Source: Blautia sp. OF03-15BH
GTDB taxonomy: Bacteria; Bacillota; Clostridia; Lachnospirales; Lachnospiraceae
Direction of reading: 5' to 3'
Assembly: GCF_003463065.1 (NCBI RefSeq)
Contig: NZ_QSCM01000012.1
Span: forward strand, 28,469 to 92,468
Length of the DNA stretch: 64,000 nt
The notes beneath the pieces were generated by a model. That model was not told where the DNA came from and made no database searches. It was given only the letters and a program-made list of their open reading frames with translations. Both the position numbers and the translations under genes were made by a program. Shown here one piece after another: positions 31,623 through 40,661 of this stretch (the stretch's first letter is position 1; every line of letters starts with the position of its first letter).

Positions 31623-33475
31623 AGCTTTTCCTCCTGTTTTTTCACTTTGTATTTTCCTTCTTCCAGAAGCTGCTGGTTTTCCTCTGTATAAGGGATCGCC
31701 GGGATATGGATCGTGACTTTCATTCCCTCATCCGGATGGCTCTCAATGATCAGACCATACTCTTTTCCAAAACGAAGGCGGATACGGCTGTCCACATTGA
31801 TCAGTCCCACACCGGAGCCCCGTTTTCTTTCACGCGGTTTTTCCGTCAGAAGTCTGGCAGCTTCTTCCTCCGGCATGCCAAGACCGTTATCCTCTACCTC
31901 CAGATAGATATCTCCGTCTTTTTTATATCCTTTTACCAGGATCTCACCTTCTCCATCCATGTATTCCATACCGTAATAGATGGCATTTTCCAGAAGCGGC
32001 TGAAGCACCAGTTTTACCGTACAGCACTGTTCCACCTCCGGTTCCACCTGAAAGATCACCTGGAACGCATTTTTATAACGGATCTTCTGGATCCCCATAT
32101 AGTTCTTTGCATGGCGGATCTCATCTTCGATGCTGATGATCGTTTTTCCCCGGCTTAAGCTTACCCGGAAAAGACTGCCCAGCTGAGTGGTCATAAAGAC
32201 AGCCTCTTTGTAGCGTTCCCCTGTGATCATCCAGACGATGGAATCCAGCGTATTGTAAAGAAAATGAGGGTTGATCTGAGACTGGAGGGCATCCAGCTCG
32301 CTTTTCCTCTTTTCTTCCTGCTCCGTGACAATGTCCTTCATCAGCTGATGGATCTGGGACACGGTAGATTGCAGTGTTTTTCCAAGATGTACCACCTCAA
32401 GAGAACCTCCTACATAAATATCCGGATTCAGATTTCCGCTCTCCCATTCTTTCACAGAATCATTCAGTTTTTTCAGCGGCTTCGCGATCCGTGCGGAAAC
32501 CAGCTGGTTTAAAACCACCGTTGCCAAAAGAGCCAGCGTCACCAGAAGGATCACCAGATATCGTGTCTCTTCCATTCCCATGGAGAAGGTTTCCATCGGG
32601 ACGATACTTACCAGCTTCCAGCCGGTATAGCTGATGGTCTTCACCGTCACCATCCGTTTTTCTCCCATAAAGCGTTCCCGGATCGTATCATCTTCATAAC
32701 CGGATGCCTCCCGGTTATCCTCTGAGAGAAGACCGGTTCGAATCAGATTCTGCTTGGGATGGTAAATGATCTCCCCGTTCCGATCCATGAGGTAGATATA
32801 CTCTTTGGAAATATCCTGATTGGCTTTTTCCAGAAGCTGCTTGATGCTGCTGTAATTCATATCTACCAGAAGGACGCCCTGCATGGTATCTCCGTTATTT
32901 GTCAGTTCCACACTCCGGCTCAGAGAAACGACCCAGTGATAACGGTAGGAGGGATCGTCAAAGAGATTCTGTACATGGGGGATGGAAAAATGAAAGTTTT
33001 CCAGCTGGCTTACCGCATCCTGAAACCACTCCTGCCCGAGCACGGAAACGCCCGCCTTGACATTGGCAATAGGCGCTGCTGCCACCAGCTTTCCGTCACC
33101 GGCATAGCAGGCAATGCTGATAAGATTGTCCTTATTGGCCTCGTAAAGAAGATCCATCTCCTCATCCAGTCCATCGATAGCCAGATCCTTATCCTTAATG
33201 ACACTGTAATACATGGCATCGGAGATCCGCCGCATGTTTCTTAAATAATCCTCCAGGCTGATGGCTGTCTGATTTAAGAGCTGCTCGGAATTTTCTGCAT
33301 AAAGAGTCTCCGTTTTTCTCGCAAACTGCTGATAGAGCAGAACACCCAGAAAACACATGATACAGACAGATGTGATGGTAAAGGATACCGAAATGGTGAG
33401 CTGGATACTTTTGGGATCGGTATGCTGCAAAATCCGTTTCCCGATTTTTGCAAAGTATTGTTTTATCTTATCCAC
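31619..33475 (-). CDS. YesM-like sensor histidine kinase
   Basis: A 618-residue kinase: membrane helix 1 at about 28-50, extracellular dCache-type sensor to about 300, helix 2 at about 305-326, HAMP to about 380, then the His_kinase domain with phospho-acceptor H404 in INPHFLYNTLDS and an HATPase domain with ENAIYYG and DNGLGM. The start is GTG 33475, overlapping the regulator's stop by eight bases; the ribosome-binding site is weak (GAGAAA), consistent with coupling. It pairs with the upstream response regulator and the downstream anchored binding protein. Confidence 0.9.
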   Translation of the reverse strand: MDKIKQYFAKIGKRILQHTDPKSIQLTISVSFTITSVCIMCFLGVLLYQQFARKTETLYAENSEQLLNQTAISLEDYLRNMRRISDAMYYSVIKDKDLAIDGLDEEMDLLYEANKDNLISIACYAGDGKLVAAAPIANVKAGVSVLGQEWFQDAVSQLENFHFSIPHVQNLFDDPSYRYHWVVSLSRSVELTNNGDTMQGVLLVDMNYSSIKQLLEKANQDISKEYIYLMDRNGEIIYHPKQNLIRTGLLSEDNREASGYEDDTIRERFMGEKRMVTVKTISYTGWKLVSIVPMETFSMGMEETRYLVILLVTLALLATVVLNQLVSARIAKPLKKLNDSVKEWESGNLNPDIYVGGSLEVVHLGKTLQSTVSQIHQLMKDIVTEQEEKRKSELDALQSQINPHFLYNTLDSIVWMITGERYKEAVFMTTQLGSLFRVSLSRGKTIISIEDEIRHAKNYMGIQKIRYKNAFQVIFQVEPEVEQCCTVKLVLQPLLENAIYYGMEYMDGEGEILVKGYKKDGDIYLEVEDNGLGMPEEEAARLLTEKPRERKRGSGVGLINVDSRIRLRFGKEYGLIIESHPDEGMKVTIHIPAIPYTEENQQLLEEGKYKVKKQEEKL

Positions 33476-35078
33476 TGACTTTCATTTTCTCCACTCGATA
33501 TTTGGACGGCGAAATCCCGTATTTTTTCTTGAATGCATAACTGAAATAGTTGGGATCGCCATAGCCTACTTTTCCTGCGATCATATACGTCTTGTCATTC
33601 GTCGTAAGAAGCAGTTCCTCCGCCGCCTCCATGCGGTAATCCGTGAGATATCCGATGAAGGTTTTCCCCGTCTCCTTTTTAAAAACGGTGGAGAAATATG
33701 CAGAACTGACTCCCAGGGTCTTGCAGATCGTTTCAATGGAAATGCTCTGATCCGCATAATTTTCCCGGACATACTCGATGGCTCTCGTCACAAAGGATTT
33801 GCTGTTATTCAACCGTTCACTGTTCAGCATCTCCTGAACCTTTTCACCGACATCAATGAGCCAGCTGCAGAGTTCCTCTGAGGAATCCGGCTGAAAGACC
33901 ATCTGGTAGATATCACTTTCTTTCGGAAAGAGTGTTTCCATCTTCAGCTGGTTTTTGTTGCCGAAACGGATGATCTCCGCGATCAGCTCCATAACAAAAA
34001 GCCGGTATTTCTGCAGAGAACTGCCGTTTTCTGTAAAACGTCTCATACAGCCCTGGATTTCTGCCTCCAGCGGTTCTTTGCCGCCCAGACGGATCTGTTT
34101 CATGATCCTCCGTAAGGCTTCCTCCTCCCAGGTCTCTTCTGACTGCTCCTTCGGTTCGATCTCCGCGATGTTAATCGCACGGCTGCTTCCATAAAGTGCC
34201 CGGTAAGAAACGGCATTTCTGGCACCCTGATAGGAAAGCCTTAATTCCTCCAGAGATGCACAGAGCTGTCCGACACCTGCTGTCACCCGCACGCCGCAGA
34301 CTCTTTTCGCCTGCCGGCAGAAATCATCCATCAGATCGGTATAGGCAACGACCTGATCCGCTGAGGAAAGCTGTGAGATCAGAATCACGTCACCTAAATA
34401 GATCAGTGTCCGGGAACTGTATTTCGGCACCAGCTGTTCTTCTGCCAGCTTTTTCACTGAGACGGTCATAAGAAACGGATTGCTGTAATCTTTCACATCT
34501 GCGGAGCTTAAATGAAGGATCGTCACCAGATAAAGTGGTCCTTCCAGCCGGATCTGATAGTTTTTCAGATAATTACCGATCTCTTCTGCAGGCACCCGGC
34601 CTTCAAACAACGAGGTAAAAAAGTTTTCCTGAAGAAGCGGCAGACTTTCCATATAGTATTCCTGCAGCTTATCAATGTTTCTCTTTTCATCGATCTCTTT
34701 ATCCAGAGATTTCCGGATCCTGCCGAAAAGCTCCTGAAGTTCCCCTGCATCGATCGGCTTTAAGATGTATTCCTCCACCTCAATCCGGATGGCTTCCTTT
34801 GCATATTCAAATTCGTCAAAACCAGAAAAAATGATGATCCGGATCGAAGGGTAGCGTTCCTTCAGCCTCCTGCTCAGTTCCAGTCCGTCCATATATGGCA
34901 TTTTGATATCGGTCATCACCACATCCGGCTGACACTCTTCTGCCAGTTCCAAAGCTTCTGCCCCGTTATGCGCATAGCCAGCAATCCGGAAGCCCATGCT
35001 CGCCCAGTCCAGTTTTTTCATAATGATCTGAATGACTTCTTCCTCATCATCCACCAGCATCACGGAATAAAGATTCAT
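33468..35078 (-). CDS. YesN-like response regulator with AraC output
   Basis: A 536-residue regulator. The receiver domain occupies residues 1-120 with D10-D11, phospho-acceptor D57 (VVMTDIKMPYMDG) and K107 (YILKPID). A long middle region (about 150-420) of the YesN type follows, and the C-terminus (about 430-530) is an AraC DNA-binding domain (TICKTLGVSSAYFSTVFKKETGKTFIGYLTDYRMEAAEELL). GGGGAG precedes ATG 35078. It probably activates the mgl genes; the poor -35 of the mglB promoter fits an activator-dependent promoter. Confidence 0.92.
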   Translation of the reverse strand: MNLYSVMLVDDEEEVIQIIMKKLDWASMGFRIAGYAHNGAEALELAEECQPDVVMTDIKMPYMDGLELSRRLKERYPSIRIIIFSGFDEFEYAKEAIRIEVEEYILKPIDAGELQELFGRIRKSLDKEIDEKRNIDKLQEYYMESLPLLQENFFTSLFEGRVPAEEIGNYLKNYQIRLEGPLYLVTILHLSSADVKDYSNPFLMTVSVKKLAEEQLVPKYSSRTLIYLGDVILISQLSSADQVVAYTDLMDDFCRQAKRVCGVRVTAGVGQLCASLEELRLSYQGARNAVSYRALYGSSRAINIAEIEPKEQSEETWEEEALRRIMKQIRLGGKEPLEAEIQGCMRRFTENGSSLQKYRLFVMELIAEIIRFGNKNQLKMETLFPKESDIYQMVFQPDSSEELCSWLIDVGEKVQEMLNSERLNNSKSFVTRAIEYVRENYADQSISIETICKTLGVSSAYFSTVFKKETGKTFIGYLTDYRMEAAEELLLTTNDKTYMIAGKVGYGDPNYFSYAFKKKYGISPSKYRVEKMKVSG

Positions 35079-35109
35079 CCTGCAGTCTCCCCTTTATTTT
35101 TTGTCGTTA

Positions 35110-35421
35110 TCATTCCCCGTATTTTTTATTCATCTTTTTCCAGAGGATCCCGAAGATCACAAAGGCTATACAGATCTCCACAAGAGCGATCTCAACACTC
35201 CAGTACATGATCACTGCCATTCCAAGAGAAGCAGCCGCCAGGAACACCATGAGCTTTCCAGCCGCTTTTGCAAAGCCTTCCTTATCCTTCGGTTTCTTTT
35301 TATTCTTTCCATAAATCGAATCCACATCCTGTAAAAACAGAAGGCGGAAGCTGTAATAGATCAGAACGACCGTCATAAGAAGCGGAATCAGTGCCGTTGA
35401 TAAATAACTTTCACCTGTCAT
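35110..35421 (-). CDS. Small membrane protein of the mgl locus
   Basis: A 103-residue protein with three hydrophobic segments (about residues 8-30, 55-72 and 74-95) separated by a charged loop (GKNKKKPKDKEGF). No known domain. GGGAGG precedes ATG 35421 and the response regulator follows after 31 bases. Its position between permease and regulator suggests an accessory role, which cannot be specified. Confidence 0.65.
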   Translation of the reverse strand: MTGESYLSTALIPLLMTVVLIYYSFRLLFLQDVDSIYGKNKKKPKDKEGFAKAAGKLMVFLAAASLGMAVIMYWSVEIALVEICIAFVIFGILWKKMNKKYGE

Positions 35422-35450
35422 ATTGATTTCCTCCCATAGTTACTTATAGT

Positions 35451-35489
35451 AAAAAGGCCGCCGCTTCAGGTCTTGCGACGGCCTTTTCA
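35451..35489 (-). terminator. Terminator or attenuator after mglC
   Basis: AAAAGGCCG and CGGCCTTTT with inner GC pairs, followed on the minus strand by TTTTTAC. It separates the transporter genes from the regulatory genes and may allow partial read-through. Confidence 0.75.
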
Positions 35490-35503
35490 TTATAATATAT
35501 TTT

Positions 35504-36490
35504 CTATTTTCTTGCCACGTATTTTCTGATATCCAGAGAAATTGCAACGAAGATAATGATACCAAGAGCGATCCACTGTGCATTGGAGTTTACTCCCAGG
35601 AACTGCAGAGCCGCTTTCAGGATCTCAAATACTGCTACACCGATGATAGCAGAAGAAACTTTACCACGGCCTCCGGAAACGGATACACCGCCGATGGTAC
35701 AAGCCGCGATGGCTTCCATCTCATAACCATAACCAAGCTGTACGGAAGCACCGCCTGCTTTTGCGCCCAGCATGAAACCTGCCAGACCATACATAGCAGC
35801 TGCTTTTGCGTAGATGATGATCAGAGTTTTCTTTACCGGTACACCGGCAACCTCTGCTGCCTGGGGGTTACCACCGATTGCATACATATATTTGCCGTGA
35901 CGGGTCATGTTAAAGATAAACCAGGTGATCACTGCCACAAGAAGTGCGATCCAAATCAGGTAGCTGATTCCAAGGAATCTGCCGGAAGCAATACCGGTAT
36001 AAGAGGATACATAACCTCCCAGCGGAGTTGCATTGGTGTAGATCATGTTGATACCGTAAACGATCTCCATCATTGCCATGGTGGAAATGAAGGGCGGTAC
36101 ATTCAGGTAAGCGATGAAGAAACCGGTTACCGCACCAAACAGTGCACATACCAGCATAACGATCAGAAGAGCCAGGAAAATATTCATGGGCTTCATGTTC
36201 GGGAAAAACTTCTGGGAATAATCCATTTTCTGAAGCAGGGTACCTGCGATACAGCCGCCAAGACCGATCATACGTCCGGCTGACAGGTCACATCCTGCGG
36301 TGATGATACACCCCGCAATACCAAGGGCAATGACCAGACGGGAACTCATATTCATGAGGATGTTGGTCAGGTTATTAACACTTAAGAAGTTCTTTGAAGT
36401 AATACCGGTATAAATTACCAGCAGCACTACGATGATGATTACACCGTAGTTGATCATGATATCTTTAAAACTCAGTTTTTTCTTATCCAT
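35504..36490 (-). CDS. mglC: Galactose/methyl-galactoside ABC transporter permease
   Basis: A 328-residue permease of the ribose/galactose family with about eight to ten membrane helices. Family motifs include GGCIAGTLLQKM, FIAYLNVPPFISTMAMM, YAIGGNPQAAEVAGVPV (near 215) and IAACTIGGVSVSGGRGKV (near 275). It forms the channel for the sugar delivered by MglB and energised by MglA, 18 bases upstream. GGGAGGAG precedes ATG 36490. Confidence 0.94.
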   Translation of the reverse strand: MDKKKLSFKDIMINYGVIIIVVLLVIYTGITSKNFLSVNNLTNILMNMSSRLVIALGIAGCIITAGCDLSAGRMIGLGGCIAGTLLQKMDYSQKFFPNMKPMNIFLALLIVMLVCALFGAVTGFFIAYLNVPPFISTMAMMEIVYGINMIYTNATPLGGYVSSYTGIASGRFLGISYLIWIALLVAVITWFIFNMTRHGKYMYAIGGNPQAAEVAGVPVKKTLIIIYAKAAAMYGLAGFMLGAKAGGASVQLGYGYEMEAIAACTIGGVSVSGGRGKVSSAIIGVAVFEILKAALQFLGVNSNAQWIALGIIIFVAISLDIRKYVARK

Positions 36491-36508
36491 TATTGGCTCC
36501 TCCCATCA

Positions 36509-38017
36509 TCAGAACTGTGTCGCATAGCTCATTACCTTAGCCTGCGTCATATCCTCTTTGTCTTTGATCTCTCCACGCATCTTACCGTCGCACATAACAT
36601 AGACACGGTCGGACATTCCTAAAAGCTCCGCCATCTCAGAGGAAACCATGATGATGGATTTTCCCTGAGCAGCCAGGTCGTTCATGATCTCGTAGATCTC
36701 ATGTTTGGCTCCTACGTCGATACCACGAGTCGGCTCATCCATGATCAGGATATCCGGATCGTTCGCCAGCCATCTGGCAATGATTACCTTCTGCTGGTTT
36801 CCACCTGACAGATTGGCAATGTGTTCTTTCATGTTCGGAGTCTTGATGCGAAGCTTTTTGATGCTTTCATCCACAACATTTCCGATGCTCTTATGATCCA
36901 GAACAAAACCACCCTTCAGATATTTATTGTACGTGGAAACACCGACATTATCCTTGATGGAAAGACAGCCGAAGATACCATTTCCACGACGGTCCTCTGT
37001 GATCAGACCGATACCTGCTTTCATGGCATCTGCCGGATGTTTGATCGTTACTTTCTTTCCTTTGACGTAAACTTCACCGCTCTTTAAAGCACGGATACCG
37101 AAGACACCTTCCAGTACCTCTGTTCTCTGTGCACCGACCAAGCCACCGAAACCAAGGATCTCACCTTTTCTCAGGTTAAAGGAAACATCCTGGAAGGACT
37201 TGTCGGAAATGGAGGTCATATGTTTGACTTCCATGACAACTTCTCCAGGTTTGTTCTTTCTCTCCGGATAAACGTTCGTCAGGGTACGGCCTACCATCTT
37301 GGCAATGATGTCATCGGTGGAAAGCTCGTCCGCAGACCAGGTACCTACATAAGTACCATCACGCATGATCGTAATGTCATCTGCGATCCGTTTGATCTCG
37401 TCCATCTTATGGGAAATATATACCATGGCAACGCCCTTGTCACGAAGGTCGTTCATGATGCGGAAAAGAGCTTCTACCTCATTATCGGAAAGAGATGAGG
37501 TCGGCTCATCGAAGATCACGACTTTTGCCTGGTGGGAAACTGCTTTTGCAATTTCTACGGACTGCATCTGTCCGATGGAAAGATCGCCCAGCATTGCCTT
37601 GGGGTCAAAGTCCATTTTTACTTCTTTCAGCCAGTAAGCGGTGTCCTCATACATTTTTTTATGGTCTACCACTTTGATCGGACCGAAGCTTTTCAGCGGG
37701 AAACGTCCTTCATAAAGGTTCTCCGCCACGCTTCTTGCAGGAATGGGCTGCAGCTCCTGATGCACCATGGCAATACCATATTTCATGGCCTCATCCGGAT
37801 TACTGATAGTTACTTTCTGTCCATCGAGATAAATTTCTCCGGCATCCATCTTATAGATACCGAACAGGCATTTCATTAAAGTGGATTTTCCTGCACCGTT
37901 CTCGCCCATCAGCGCATGTACGGTTCCCGGGCGAAGTGCCAGCTGTACGTTATCCAGAGCTTTTACACCTGGGAAGGATTTACAAACTCCCTTCATCTCC
38001 AGCTTAAATTCTGCCAT
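36509..38017 (-). CDS. mglA: Galactose/methyl-galactoside ABC transporter ATPase
   Basis: A 502-residue sugar-importer ATPase with two fused nucleotide-binding domains. The first has Walker A GENGAGKST (about 38-46), signature LSIGQMQSVEIAKA (degenerate) and Walker B VVIFDEPTSSL; the second has a degenerate P-loop (GGLVGAQRTE) as in MglA/RbsA, signature LSGGNQQKVIIARWLA and Walker B ILIMDEPTRGID. Ribosome-binding site AGGAGGG precedes ATG 38017. A 169-base gap with two hairpins separates it from mglB. Confidence 0.95.
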   Translation of the reverse strand: MAEFKLEMKGVCKSFPGVKALDNVQLALRPGTVHALMGENGAGKSTLMKCLFGIYKMDAGEIYLDGQKVTISNPDEAMKYGIAMVHQELQPIPARSVAENLYEGRFPLKSFGPIKVVDHKKMYEDTAYWLKEVKMDFDPKAMLGDLSIGQMQSVEIAKAVSHQAKVVIFDEPTSSLSDNEVEALFRIMNDLRDKGVAMVYISHKMDEIKRIADDITIMRDGTYVGTWSADELSTDDIIAKMVGRTLTNVYPERKNKPGEVVMEVKHMTSISDKSFQDVSFNLRKGEILGFGGLVGAQRTEVLEGVFGIRALKSGEVYVKGKKVTIKHPADAMKAGIGLITEDRRGNGIFGCLSIKDNVGVSTYNKYLKGGFVLDHKSIGNVVDESIKKLRIKTPNMKEHIANLSGGNQQKVIIARWLANDPDILIMDEPTRGIDVGAKHEIYEIMNDLAAQGKSIIMVSSEMAELLGMSDRVYVMCDGKMRGEIKDKEDMTQAKVMSYATQF

Positions 38018-38039
38018 ATTCTCCCTCCTTCTTTCTTAA

Positions 38040-38095
38040 CAGGGAGCACTGCAAAATACAAAGCTTCTGCTTGGTGTATTTTGCAGCGTTCCCTG
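38040..38095. repeat. Long intercistronic palindrome between mglB and mglA
   Basis: CAGGGA/TCCCTG (38040-38045 and 38090-38095) and CTGCAAAATAC/GTATTTTGCAG (38049-38059 and 38076-38086) form a stem interrupted by a symmetrical three-base bulge. It probably serves RNA processing or stability, with no T run. Confidence 0.65.
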
Positions 38096-38120
38096 CACAC
38101 TCCGTATTAATTTCGCATGG

Positions 38121-38160
38121 AAAGAGGTGTGGGCGCATTTTTCATCACCCGCACCTCTTT
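38121..38160 (-). terminator. Hairpin directly after mglB, probably a leaky terminator
   Basis: AAAGAGGTG (38121-38129) and CACCTCTTT (38152-38160) with inner GGG/CCC; the T run is only three bases. It may protect the mglB message and lower downstream expression. Confidence 0.6.
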
Positions 38161-38186
38161 GACTTTTTACTGTCCTGTGTGTCTGA

Positions 38187-39284
38187 TTATTTCAGTTTCT
38201 CCTGAATGTCAGCTACGTTGTCGCCGGTAACTTTTACATAGTCACAGCCGATGTAGTGCTCATTCTCGGTTTCTGTCAGATAGTTAGCTGCTGCGTCTGC
38301 TGCTGCATGAGACTGAGAGAAATGATCGTTGAATACGGTACCGGTCATTTTTCCGGATGCTACATTATCCAGAGCCTCGGTCAGAGCGTCAACGCCTACC
38401 AGATAGATATCCTCGCCAACGGTACGGCCAGCTGCCTCGATGGACTGCAGAGCGCCAAGTGCCATTGCGTCGTTGTTACAGAATACAACTTCTACATCAT
38501 CACCATACTGGCTTAAGGAGTTAGCAACCAGCTGCTGAGCGGTAGCCTGATCCCAGTTACCAACCTGATCATCCAGGCAGTTTACTTCAAGACCAGCATC
38601 CTCAAGTGCTTTGATGGAGAACTCGGTACGATATTTCGCATCTACGTTCTCCGGGTCACCCTCGATCATAACGTAGTCGATTTTGCCGTTTCCGTTTTTG
38701 TCAATCGCATCCAGACCCAGATCTGCAATGATCTCGCCCTGGAAGGTACCGGACTGTCTAGCATCACAACCTACATAAGTTACGTTCCAGTTGTTCTCTG
38801 CCCATCTTGCTTCCTCGTCCTCACTCGGCTCACGGTTGATGTATACCAGCGGGATTCCAGCATCTACAACTTTATCGGTAATGGTCTCTGCGGAAGAGGT
38901 GTTTACCGGGTTAATAATCAGAACATCTACGCCGTCAGCGATGAAAGCATCGATCTGGTTGGACTGGGTAGCCTGGTCATTCTGGCCATCCTGAATGGTG
39001 ATATTCTCTTTGCTGAATCCAAGTTTTACCAGGTAATCCTCAAGCTCTGTACGGAACAGGGTCATGAAGTTATCGGAGAACTGATAGATACAAACGCCAA
39101 CTTTTTTATCAGCCAGATCCGGATTTGCTACCGGCTCAGCATTCTCTTCTGCTGCAGCTTCTGTAGCAGCTTCTGTGGTAACCTCGGTAGCTGCCTCAGT
39201 CTCTTCATCTGCCATTACCGGAACTACAACCATGGATGCTACCATTGCTGTTGCAAGCAGTGCGCTGATTAATTTTCTTTTCAT
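38187..39284 (-). CDS. mglB: Galactose/glucose-binding protein
   Basis: A 365-residue secreted sugar-binding protein. Residues 1-25 form a signal peptide ending VPVMA-DEE, a type I cleavage site with no lipobox cysteine, followed by an acidic Thr/Glu/Ala-rich linker (26-55) and the binding domain (VGVCIYQFSDNFMTLFRTEL onward). YINREPS and the calcium loop DKNGNGKIDY (near 195) are typical of GGBP. GGAGGG precedes ATG 39284. It is the first gene of the mgl locus and, with two hairpins behind it, likely the most highly expressed. Confidence 0.93.
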   Translation of the reverse strand: MKRKLISALLATAMVASMVVVPVMADEETEAATEVTTEAATEAAAEENAEPVANPDLADKKVGVCIYQFSDNFMTLFRTELEDYLVKLGFSKENITIQDGQNDQATQSNQIDAFIADGVDVLIINPVNTSSAETITDKVVDAGIPLVYINREPSEDEEARWAENNWNVTYVGCDARQSGTFQGEIIADLGLDAIDKNGNGKIDYVMIEGDPENVDAKYRTEFSIKALEDAGLEVNCLDDQVGNWDQATAQQLVANSLSQYGDDVEVVFCNNDAMALGALQSIEAAGRTVGEDIYLVGVDALTEALDNVASGKMTGTVFNDHFSQSHAAADAAANYLTETENEHYIGCDYVKVTGDNVADIQEKLK

Positions 39285-39342
39285 TTTAAAACCCTCCTGT
39301 TTTTACTTTGTTTTGTTTGGTTTTCTTTTCGTTTCTGGTGCT

Positions 39343-39371
39343 ATTATAGCAGTTTTATACTTGAAAAAACC
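39343..39371 (-). promoter_or_regulatory. mglB promoter (good -10, no clear -35)
   Basis: TATAAT on the minus strand at 39343-39348. Seventeen bases upstream the sequence is GGTTTT, far from TTGACA, so an activator such as the YesN-like regulator is probably needed. The remaining 39372-39531 shows no gene. Confidence 0.5.
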
Positions 39372-39531
39372 ATATAAAATCCTTCTTTTTTTCTCGAAAA
39401 TTCTTCTTTCTTTTAGGGATGTTGATTGTTTTTAAGAAATATTTTCGTTATTTTGTTGTCAGGTTGTATATGACATAGGAGGAGATGAGAAATTTCGTCC
39501 GTTATTTTGTGGGATAGGAGGAGGAAAAGGC

Positions 39532-40545
39532 TTATCTGACACACTCTCTCGTAATCTCTTTTAAACTGGACACTCCACACATTTTCATGGTATCTTCCAG
39601 CTCTGTGCCGATCTTTTCAATATAGGAGCGGACTCCTTCCTGTGCTCCGCCGTAGACAGCTGTGACGAAAGGCCGGGCAATGACAACGCCGTCTGCGCCG
39701 AGAGCCAGGGCTTTGAATACATCCGCGCCGGAACGGATCCCACCGTCCACCAGGATCTTCATGGAACCATTTACAGCCGTCGCGATCTCTTCCAGGACTT
39801 CTGCTGTTGCCGGACACTGATCCAGTACTCTTCCGCCATGGTTGGAAACAATGATCGCGGAAGCTCCGGCCTCTTTCGCCTTCAACGCCCCTTTTACGGT
39901 CATGATTCCTTTCACAATAAATGGCGTTCCGGCCATCTCGATGATCTCCCGGAGTTCCTCCACAGTCTTGCTTCCTGCAGGCGGTTCCATATTTTTCAGA
40001 AACGGAAGACCGGCCGCATCAATATCCATAGCCACCGCAAAGGCTCCGGACTCATGAACCAGTGCCATTTTTTCACGAATGGTCTCAATGTTCCAGGGCT
40101 TCACCGTCGGAATCCCGACGCCACCCGTTTTTTTGATGGCTGCAGTAGCCGCCACCATTACATTACTGTCCACGCCATCTCCGGTAAAAGCAGCAATGCC
40201 GTTTTCCGCACAGGCAGACACCAGAATATCATTATAAGTCACATCATCCAGACAGTCCCCGTAATGAAGAGAAACGGCTCCCACCGGACCTGCGAAAACC
40301 GGATAGCGGAACGTTTTTCCAAAAAGCTCCAGAGACGTATCCACCGGCTTGTTTTCTGCGATGGTATCCATCTGTAGGCGGATCTCTTTCCATTTGTCGT
40401 AGTTTCGTACGGCAGTATCCCCGATCCCTTTGGAACCGGGTCCCGGCATCTGATTTTTGCAGGCTCTTCCATTACACTCCGGACAAGCTTTGCAGAATTT
40501 GCCGATCCGGTCTTTTGCTTTTATGATACATTCGGAATAATTCAT
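39532..40545 (-). CDS. FMN-dependent alpha-hydroxy-acid oxidoreductase homologue
   Basis: A 337-residue (beta/alpha)8 FMN enzyme of the lactate/glycolate oxidase superfamily. An N-terminal cysteine cluster C18-x2-C-x2-C-x4-C (CKACPECNGRAC) is an addition seen in clostridial members. Family motifs: FAGPVGAVS near 83, FIVKGIMTV near 210, the catalytic SNHGGRVLD near 235, ILVDGGIRSGADVFKALALGADGVVIARP near 265-293. In a strict anaerobe it is more likely a dehydrogenase or isomerase than an oxidase; the substrate is unknown. AAGGA precedes ATG 40545. Confidence 0.85.
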   Translation of the reverse strand: MNYSECIIKAKDRIGKFCKACPECNGRACKNQMPGPGSKGIGDTAVRNYDKWKEIRLQMDTIAENKPVDTSLELFGKTFRYPVFAGPVGAVSLHYGDCLDDVTYNDILVSACAENGIAAFTGDGVDSNVMVAATAAIKKTGGVGIPTVKPWNIETIREKMALVHESGAFAVAMDIDAAGLPFLKNMEPPAGSKTVEELREIIEMAGTPFIVKGIMTVKGALKAKEAGASAIIVSNHGGRVLDQCPATAEVLEEIATAVNGSMKILVDGGIRSGADVFKALALGADGVVIARPFVTAVYGGAQEGVRSYIEKIGTELEDTMKMCGVSSLKEITRECVR

Positions 40546-40604
40546 TTTCTTCGTTCCTTTCTCGTGTGTTTCTTTCTATTATACCGATTTTCTCCAAACA
40601 AGTC

Positions 40605-40646
40605 AAAAAACGGCACCACTCAATCCTTTTTCGTTGAGTGATGCCG
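40605..40646 (-). terminator. Terminator after the CydDC-like transporter genes
   Basis: CGGCACCACTCAA (40611-40623) and TTGAGTGATGCCG (40634-40646), one mismatch, with six T on the minus strand at 40605-40610. Confidence 0.85.
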
Positions 40647-40661
40647 CTTCCATTCTGTTTT

